DNA of 13,475 nucleotides from Chrysochromulina parva (lineage: Eukaryota; Haptophyta; Prymnesiales; Chrysochromulinaceae). Positions 8,193-13,475 of the stretch are shown here, one piece after another. Numbering within the stretch: the first letter of the stretch is position 1; the number at the start of each line of letters is the position of its first letter. The notes below the pieces were generated by a model. It made no database searches, had not been told where the DNA came from, and worked only from the letters and a program-made list of their open reading frames with translations. The translations under genes and the position numbers were made by a program. The stretch spans positions 1-13,475 of the forward strand of contig PJAB01001585.1 in NCBI GenBank assembly GCA_002887195.1, written 5' to 3'.

Positions 8193-9962
8193 TCAGGCAA
8201 GGACGTCCTCGCCTCGCCCCGTGGCCGGCGACTTCGGTGAGAATGGATTGAAGAAGGAGGCCAATCTGTTCGAGATTTCGGAGGAGACGTCGGCTGCAGA
8301 TTGGGTTTCGGGGAGGGGCAGACCGGTAGGAGGCGAACTCTTGATTTCGGTGAGTTCAATAGAGCCTTCAGGTGCAATTGCGGGTGCGCCTTCTTCGGAG
8401 GTCGGCGACGAAGGCGGGATGGAACCAGGCGCGTCGTCCTTTGGCTTAACGTCGAGATTGGAACCCGTGAGTACGCCCGCCATCTCGATATCGAGAGACG
8501 AGGAGATGACCGTGCCCTTGCTTTCCTTGTCAGCGGAGGGTGTCTCTTTCTTAATGCTCTTAGCTGGCAAAGGTGGTTTGGGAGCATTGCCTTTCCTGCC
8601 GTACTTGACATAGTAGAATATGCACGATGCCAGGAGTACGACTGAGCCCAGTACGACTCCGATCGCGATCGCGCCGCCCGTCGAAAGCCCTGCGGCTGCG
8701 ACGATCGCCGAAAAGATCGTAGCGGGGGTGGGAGGCGGAGACAAGACAGGAGGGGGGGGGGGCGCCGACGGGGGCGCCGCCGCCTGGACCCTCGCGGTGA
8801 CGGGTGCTTGGGCAATGCTGGCAATGGGAACGCCGAGGGCATTGGACAGGGTCTGAGCGCTTGCCGTGACCACCGTGAGTCTGTTGAAGACGGCGGCAGC
8901 GTTTGGAGGGTCGATGATCTGGCTTGTCACACGTACTGACGCTGCCTCGACCCTGAGCCGGATCATCGAGGCGGTGACGCCTTGGTTCGCCATCGTGCGC
9001 GCGAGGGCAGCCTTGAAGCCCTCCTGGTCGAAGGTGGCGATCGTTCCAGGCACCACCGCCGTGAAGGTAATGACCGTTTGGATGGGGGCCGTAGTGGACG
9101 CCGGCCGAAAAGGCGGAAGGGGCGGAGGCGACTTGGGCGGTGGGGCGAAGGGCGGCGGTGAGCCGCATTGGGCCTCGAAGACGTCGATGAGGCACGTGAG
9201 CGGCGGCGGCGAGGGCGGCGTGCAGAGCATGCCGATGCACTCCACGAGATCGTCGTCGGGGAGCGGGCCGCACAGGGCGTCGTTGCCGCAGCCCGCATCC
9301 GCCGGCGGGGGTGAGGGCGGCGTGCAGAGCATGCCGATGCACTCCACGAGATCGTCGTCGGGGAGCGGGCCGCACATGCCGTCGATGCCGCAGCCCGCAT
9401 CCGCCGGCGGGGGTGAGGGCGGCGCGCACAGAATGTCGTTGCATGGAGCGATCTCGTCGGGGAGCGGGCCGCACAGGGCGTCGATGCCGCAGCCCACTGG
9501 TGCCGGCGGGGGGTTGGCCAGCGCGCACAGAATGTCGTTGCACGCCGGCGGAGGGGGCGGCGCGCACAGAATGTCGTTGCACGCCGGCGGAGGGGGCGGC
9601 GCGCACAGAATGCCGATGCACGCTGGCGGAGGGGGCGGCCCACACAGACCGTCGAGGGGGTTGCACGCCGGCGGCGGCGGGGGCGAGGGGGGGCAGAGGT
9701 CGTCGCACGTATCCTCGATTGCGGGGGGGGTCGCGCAGAGCTCGTCGCACGTATCCTCGATTGCGGGGGGGGTCGCGCAGAGCTCACCGCACTGCTCCTC
9801 GGCAGGTTCCGGTAGGGAGCACAGGTCGAGCTCGGTGTTGTTGACAGCGCAGGTGATGTTCGCGAACGAGTCGGTCGCATTCTGCGTCGCATTCTGCGTG
9901 TGTGCGGGTGCGAGGATCGCCGAGAGGCAGGCGAGCTGGAGGAGCCGCGCTGGGGTTGGCAT
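8193..9962 (-). CDS. Type I membrane protein with cysteine-pair/proline-rich repeats
   Basis: Predicted surface protein of 589 residues, no intron. The ATG at 9962 is chosen because it opens a clean signal peptide (MPTPARLLQLACLSAILAPA, cleavage near residue 22); upstream in-frame codons lack ATG. Next come four N-glycosylation sequons (Asn24, 28, 35, 41), then residues 48-266 with 14 cysteine pairs of the form C-x(2-8)-C, mostly ending LC or MC, spaced by proline-rich linkers. A module at about 296-394 (from TVITFTAVVPG) has alternating strands and helix, loosely SEA-like or like modules of algal extracellular proteins. A proline linker leads to a transmembrane helix (429-452) and a positively charged stop-transfer (KYGRKG). 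The 137-residue tail is Ser/Pro-rich with an NPF tripeptide at 572-574, a possible EH-domain ligand. Cell-wall or scale adhesion, or surface sensing, is inference; I do not recognise an exact family. Confidence 0.8.
   Translation of the reverse strand: MPTPARLLQLACLSAILAPAHTQNATQNATDSFANITCAVNNTELDLCSLPEPAEEQCGELCATPPAIEDTCDELCATPPAIEDTCDDLCPPSPPPPPACNPLDGLCGPPPPPACIGILCAPPPPPACNDILCAPPPPPACNDILCALANPPPAPVGCGIDALCGPLPDEIAPCNDILCAPPSPPPADAGCGIDGMCGPLPDDDLVECIGMLCTPPSPPPADAGCGNDALCGPLPDDDLVECIGMLCTPPSPPPLTCLIDVFEAQCGSPPPFAPPPKSPPPLPPFRPASTTAPIQTVITFTAVVPGTIATFDQEGFKAALARTMANQGVTASMIRLRVEAASVRVTSQIIDPPNAAAVFNRLTVVTASAQTLSNALGVPIASIAQAPVTARVQAAAPPSAPPPPPVLSPPPTPATIFSAIVAAAGLSTGGAIAIGVVLGSVVLLASCIFYYVKYGRKGNAPKPPLPAKSIKKETPSADKESKGTVISSSLDIEMAGVLTGSNLDVKPKDDAPGSIPPSSPTSEEGAPAIAPEGSIELTEIKSSPPTGLPLPETQSAADVSSEISNRLASFFNPFSPKSPATGRGEDVLA
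9165..9821 (-). repeat. Coding tandem repeats of the cysteine-pair region
   Basis: DNA-level repeats at several scales underlie the protein repeats. A 102-bp unit (34 residues with two cysteine pairs, including CGPLPDDDLVE) occurs at about 9211-9312 and 9313-9414 with near identity, followed by a diverged 99-bp copy. A 39-bp unit (CNDILCAPPPPPA) recurs around 9535-9620, and a 42-bp unit (CDELCATPPAIEDT) around 9708-9790. The nested periods indicate recent unequal duplication, so copy number is likely variable. Confidence 0.85.
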
Positions 9963-10011
9963 GGCGACTAGCCAAAGGAGCCGCCGAGCGCGGCACCTCA
10001 ACCTCCGTCGG

Positions 10012-10062
10012 GAGAAAAGTTGTTAACTCCGACGGTAGTGAGAAAAGTTGTGATGCCGACGG
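10012..10062. promoter_or_regulatory. Duplicated promoter element upstream of the membrane-protein gene
   Basis: GAGAAAAGTTGT occurs at 10012-10023 and 10040-10051, each followed by CCGACGG (10029-10035, 10056-10062), so a unit of about 28 bp is duplicated. It sits 50-100 bp upstream of the ATG at 9962, where promoter or 5' UTR elements are expected. Regulatory role is inference; no TATA box is evident. Confidence 0.45.
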
Positions 10063-10163
10063 CGTCTGTGCCCGCATATTGGAAATGAAATGCTATCCGG
10101 ACCACAATACTCGTCACGCAAGTTTTCGGACTTTATGATTGAGCTGACACAGGAGACCCGTCA

Positions 10164-10192
10164 TGTGTGTTTTACGATAAACAGAACACACA
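10164..10192. other. Inverted repeat downstream of the ATP-grasp-like gene
   Basis: TGTGTGTT (10164-10171) pairs with AACACACA (10185-10192) across a 13-nt loop, in the 3' UTR position of the minus-strand gene ending at 10246. TG-rich DNA also follows PDS copy A, so this could be part of a 3' end signal; a simple CA/TG repeat is equally possible. Confidence 0.4.
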
Positions 10193-10245
10193 CACATCGT
10201 GCGAAGTGGGATCGCCGCGGCGGCGAAGATCCTTCGCAGCTCTGA

Positions 10246-12049
10246 TCAGTCCGCCGCCTCTGAGCCGCCACCGGCCGAGCCAAGGTTCGCCTCCGCGTGG
10301 CTTCGCTTGCTGCCCAACACAGCTCCGTCGCGGAAGCCGCGGCGTGTGTGCGGGGCCATCGCTTGGAGCCTGGCGGCGCCGTCGGTGAGTCTGCGGACCT
10401 CTTCGAGCGTCGGTCCCGTGTCGTCGAAGCACGATGCGAGCAGCGCACTGAAGACGAGGGGCGGCAGCTTCTCGACGCCCAGCATGGAGAAGCCGAGCTC
10501 CGTCAGCTCGAGTGTGAACACCTCGGCGGCACCTGGGCCGACGCGCTTGATGAGGATGTCCATCCGAACGCCGGGGAGCGACTCAACGGATTGCGTGCGA
10601 AACCACGCCAGCCATGCCGTCACCAGCTTCGCCGCCTTGCGCTCCGCCTGCGCCATCGCCGCGTCGTCGCCGTTCATCCAGTCGCGAACGGCGTCCTCGC
10701 GTCCCTTGACCACGAACTCACGCATGTAACCGTCCGCGTCGACCCACGCAAAGTTGGTGTAGACCTTGTGCACGATCTGGCCGTTGATCACAAACTGGCG
10801 CAGCTCGAAGTCATTGCGCGCAAAGTCCTGCACAATCACCGCGCTGTTCGTCACTGCAGGACTCGTGACGAGCTCGACCAGCGCAGTGCCCAGCTGCGAC
10901 TCTCCCCTGAAGATCCGAACGTGCGCCGCCTCCCAAGCGTACCCTAGCTTAGCCACGCCTCGGCGCACCTGATGAGGGAGGCAATCAGAGGTCATCAGAG
11001 GTCCTCAGAGGTCCTCAGAGCTTCGACACGCCTCGGCACACCTCCGAACCCTCCACTCGGAGCGCGTGCGGCTCCTCTTTGCTCGTCTTGCCCCGCTTCA
11101 TCTTCTTCTGCGCGGCGTCTCCAGAGCCCGTGTCACGGTACCGGCGCGCGCGAACGGCCGCGAGTGCGTCGAGGCAGAGGGCGGCGGCACGGCTGGGCGA
11201 CGCGGTGATAGTGGCGCGGTTCACCATGACGGCTGGTGGGATGCGCAGGCTGGGGAAGAGGCACAGGGTCGGCTGCCAGTCCTTTGCGAGCAGCGTGCGG
11301 TACAGCTGCGACGGGTGCGGAAAGCGAGTGCACAAGCCCGCGGCCTCAAAAGTCCGGACAGCGTCGAAGTAGAGCGACTGATCGAGCATACCGCTCTCGT
11401 GCACCTCGCCATCCTGGTGCATGACGGGCCACAGGAAATAGCACGCCGCGCGGTGCTTGCCGCGCAGGCTCTGGCACAGCGACGCCGGCCCAATCCGTGC
11501 CAGGTCGAAGCCACTCGTGACGAACACGGAGAAGACCTCATAGTCAGGTCCGAGCACAGGGTAGATGGTCGAGTCCACAAAGGCGCTCACGTATGCGGAG
11601 GAGGTGGAGGCGCTGGCGGAGCCCCACTGTTCCACATTGAACTGCGTCTCCTCGCCGCCCCAGCGTACGACGAGCAGGGAAAGCGTTGGCACATAAGGTG
11701 GCTCGCCTGGGACGGGCAGCGGCCGCACGTCACATTGTGGATAGTCCATGATCATGTCGCGCTCGCGTTCCGGGTTGAGAGTCTGGCCGTAGCGATCAGC
11801 CCACAGCTGGCCTGTGTGCATGACGCGCACGCAAGGACGCGCGCCCTTCCCATTCTGCGCACCCTGCGGTGGCGGCCAGTCCTCGAGGACCTTGGCGATC
11901 ACCCAGCCGTCGGTCATCCCAAATCGTGGCTTCAAGCAGCGAGCCGCAAGGTTAGACACGGGGAAGTAGCCCTCGCCGTCGCGCTCTAATCGGTGGAAGA
12001 CCTCTACTAACGTGCCCGCTGGGTACGTCATATCGGAGCACGTCGCCAT
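10246..12049 (-). CDS. SH3/Tudor-like plus ATP-grasp-like domain protein (2 exons)
   Basis: Coding exons 12049-11042 and 10968-10246, joined in phase 0, give 576 residues. Residues 1-115 are beta-rich with YPAGTLVEVF and a GW-hydrophobic pattern, ending in DMIMDYPQCDVRPLP; this resembles an SH3/Tudor-type barrel. Residues about 117-300 (to LYRTLLAKDWQPTLCLFP and PPAVMVNRA) look like a pre-ATP-grasp region. A lysine-rich linker (KKMKRGK, a possible nuclear signal) follows. Exon 2 has the ATP-grasp pattern: Lys343 in VAKLGYAWEA, VIVQDF at 380-385, FELRQFVINGQ, Arg471 and Asp473 in RMDIL, and Glu490/Glu493 in LELTELGFS as candidate metal ligands. ATP-grasp enzymes usually join a carboxylate to an amine or thiol through an acyl phosphate; the substrate here is unknown. 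It is divergent from PDS copy B with 130 bp between starts. Fold assignment rests on motif reading and is moderate. Confidence 0.75.
10969..11041 (-). other. Intron of the ATP-grasp-like gene (73 nt)
   Basis: On the minus strand the junctions are GGAG/GTGTGCC and CATCAG/GTGCGCC, phase 0, joining VEGSE to VRRGVAKLGYAWEA. The unspliced reading ends at a TGA just after the donor. The first 23 nt of the intron match the first 23 nt of exon 2 at 20 positions. The interior consists largely of a 10-bp minisatellite. Confidence 0.85.
10979..11018. repeat. 10-bp minisatellite inside the intron (4 units)
   Basis: Plus-strand units are AGGCAATCAG, AGGTCATCAG, AGGTCCTCAG and AGGTCCTCAG at 10979-11018, with identity decaying toward the 3' splice site (left). 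They fill more than half of the 73-nt intron. Confidence 0.9.
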
Positions 12050-12179
12050 GCGTACCGGTAGGATACCTTGCGATGTGGAAGTTCGGGGGTCATCGGCTCA
12101 TCCGGTGTCAATTTACCATTGACCGCAGGATCGCAGCTCGCATTTCCTTTCCCGGACAGTGCTCGTGGGCCCCCGATAC
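12050..12179. promoter_or_regulatory. Short divergent promoter region (ATP-grasp-like gene / PDS copy B)
   Basis: Only 130 bp separate the two outward-facing ATGs (12049 minus, 12180 plus), so both 5' UTRs and a bidirectional promoter must fit here unless transcripts start inside the opposite gene. The PDS frame has a stop at 12120-12122, limiting any N-terminal extension. No TATA box or repeated motif stands out. Confidence 0.5.
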
Positions 12180-13475
12180 ATGGCGAAGTTCATGGCGACC
12201 GCCGCTCGTCGTCACCGCCATGTCGTCACACTCATGCTGCTCAGTGGCCTACATGGACGCGATTGCCAAACGGGCTTCGCGTCGGCGGCGCTAACGCGCC
12301 CAACACCTCCGCGCATCAAACTCACTGACAACTATCGCGAAGCCACTGCTCTGTCGCAAAAGCTGACAGCCTGCGCGGCGGCGACGGCTCAAGCTGGCAA
12401 GAAGCAGAAGGTGGCCATCATCGGTGGCGGCCTCAGCGGCCTGTCGTGCGCCAAATACCTCTCGGACGCCGGCCACGAGCCGCTCGTGCTCGAGGCGCGC
12501 GGCCTTTTGGGTGGCAAGGTGTCAGCATGGCAGGATGAGGACGGCGACTGGATTGAGACCGGTCTGCATATCTTCTTCGGCGCGTACCCGAACATGATGA
12601 ACATGTTTGCGGAACTGGACATTGAAGACCGGCTCCAGTGGAAGGATCACAAGATGACATTTGCCATGCAAGAGCGACCTGGCGAGTTTACGAGCTTCAA
12701 CTTCCCGCCCAACGTCCCTGCGCCTTTCAACATGGCAGCAGCGATCCTGAGCAACACCGAGATGCTCACGATCGAAGAGAAACTCCGGATGGTGCCTGGA
12801 CTGCTGCCGATGCTCACCGAGGGCCAGTCGTTCATCGACGCGCAGGACGAGCTCTCGGTGCTACAATTCATGGAGAAGTACGGAATGCCGAGACGCATCA
12901 ACGACGAGATTTTCATTGCAATGGGCAAAGCGCTCGACTTCATCGACCCCGACAAGCTCTCGATGACCGTGGTGCTCACCGCGATGAACCGCTTCATCAA
13001 TGAGGCCGATGGCTCGCAGACCGCCTTTTTGGACGGCAACCAGCCCGACCGGCTGTGCGCGCCGATGAAGGCGCACATCGAGGCGCGCGGCGGCGAGGTG
13101 CGCACCAACGCGCCGGTCGCCGAGATACTCACCCGCGAAGAGGACGGCTCGGTACAAGGGCTGCGCATGCAGGATGGTTCGATAGTGACGGCGGATATCT
13201 ACGTGTCGGCCATGCCCGTAGATGTGCTCAAGCGGCTGGTACCGGCTCGCTGGTCCACGATGCCCTACTTCCGCCAGTTCGACGAGCTCGAGGGCATTCC
13301 GGTGATCAACGTGCACATCTGGTTCGATCGCAAGCTTCGGTCAGTGGATGGGCTATGCTTCTCGCGCTCGCCGCTGCTCTCGGTGTACGCCGACATGTCG
13401 ACGACGTGCAAGGAGTACTACGACGAGGAGAAGTCGATGCTCGAGCTCGTGTTCGCGCCGTGCTCTCCGCTCGCG
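12180..13475 (+). CDS. PDS: 15-cis-phytoene desaturase, N-terminal part (copy B, 3' partial)
   Basis: Open from ATG 12180 to the window edge (432 codons, no intron). FAD-dependent carotenoid enzyme; in plants it passes electrons to plastoquinone. The Rossmann motif [17 protein letters not shown] begins at residue 78, followed by [61 protein letters not shown] and [13 protein letters not shown], all close to plant-type PDS. Arg271 in MNRFI corresponds to the arginine altered in herbicide-resistant plant PDS and is conserved. The first 77 residues are targeting: a basic start, a hydrophobic core [10 protein letters not shown] (15-24), then Phe33 in GFASAAL, reminiscent of the bipartite signal plus Phe-led transit peptide of secondary plastids, though the core is short. 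ATG 12192 (Met5) is an alternative start. By family length about 60 residues are missing between this end and the piece carried at the left edge of the window. Confidence 0.93.
   Translation, partial: MAKFMATAARRHRHVVTLMLLSGLHGRDCQTGFASAALTRPTPPRIKLTDNYREATALSQKLTACAAATAQAGKKQKVAIIGGGLSGLSCAKYLSDAGHEPLVLEARGLLGGKVSAWQDEDGDWIETGLHIFFGAYPNMMNMFAELDIEDRLQWKDHKMTFAMQERPGEFTSFNFPPNVPAPFNMAAAILSNTEMLTIEEKLRMVPGLLPMLTEGQSFIDAQDELSVLQFMEKYGMPRRINDEIFIAMGKALDFIDPDKLSMTVVLTAMNRFINEADGSQTAFLDGNQPDRLCAPMKAHIEARGGEVRTNAPVAEILTREEDGSVQGLRMQDGSIVTADIYVSAMPVDVLKRLVPARWSTMPYFRQFDELEGIPVINVHIWFDRKLRSVDGLCFSRSPLLSVYADMSTTCKEYYDEEKSMLELVFAPCSPLA

Larger units (their letters stand above)
10946..11041 (-). repeat. 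Direct repeat shared by intron start and downstream exon start
   Basis: The 23 nt beginning the intron (11041-11019) and the 23 nt beginning exon 2 (10968-10946) match at 20 of 23 positions on the minus strand; both begin GTG and follow AG. The exon copy encodes the conserved VRRGVAKL, so the intron copy is probably the derived one. Confidence 0.9.

Noticed and set aside
9165..9821. Regularly repeated DNA that might be read as a CRISPR-like array
   Set aside because: Periods are multiples of three, the repeats keep an open frame and encode cysteine-pair units, and there are no unique spacers.
9963..10001. N-terminal extension of the membrane protein to 10001
   Set aside because: The codon at 10001 is TTG, not ATG; the ATG at 9962 gives a proper signal peptide.
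8866..10026. A 386-codon glycine-rich frame on the plus strand opposite the membrane-protein gene
   Set aside because: Its Gly/His/Ser repeats mirror the Cys/Pro codons of the minus-strand gene, which has a signal peptide, cysteine pairs and a transmembrane helix; the plus frame has none.
10246..12049. Two separate genes at 10246-10995 and 11015-12049
   Set aside because: A 73-nt GT-AG intron joins them in phase and puts the ATP-binding lysine segment directly after the linker; neither half alone would be a complete domain set.
12647..13168. Open frame antisense to PDS copy B
   Set aside because: It lies opposite a highly conserved enzyme sequence and has no motif of its own.

Overview
The window looks like nuclear DNA of a photosynthetic protist with a secondary plastid. 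Three things point there: plant-type phytoene desaturase genes, short GT-AG introns in a GC-rich gene-dense locus, and a proline/cysteine-rich surface protein of algal style. A haptophyte or a GC-rich stramenopile alga fits best; the exact group is inference.

Layout, left to right. (1) 1-363, plus strand: the 3' end of a phytoene desaturase gene (PDS copy A). (2) 806-2704, plus: a complete intronless dihydroxyacid dehydratase with a probable mitochondrial presequence. (3) 2985-7277, minus: an N-terminal-motor kinesin of about 1372 residues, three exons and two introns, convergent with the dehydratase. (4) 7278-8192: a repeat-rich stretch with no recognisable gene. (5) 8193-9962, minus: a secreted, single-pass membrane protein with 14 cysteine pairs in proline-rich repeats. 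(6) 10246-12049, minus: a two-exon protein of 576 residues with an SH3/Tudor-like front part and an ATP-grasp-like back half. (7) 12180-13475, plus: the first 432 codons of a second phytoene desaturase reading frame (PDS copy B), running off the right edge and divergent from gene 6 across 130 bp.

The metabolic genes are housekeeping: carotenoid desaturation in the plastid and branched-chain amino acid synthesis. The kinesin, surface protein and ATP-grasp-like protein share no evident pathway with them, and nothing suggests an operon. The most unusual points are: complementary PDS pieces on the same strand at both window ends; introns that all carry short tandem repeats, one starting with a near copy of the exon that follows it; a Gly10/Lys loop in the kinesin motor coded by a trinucleotide repeat; and the unassigned SH3/Tudor-like plus ATP-grasp-like architecture.
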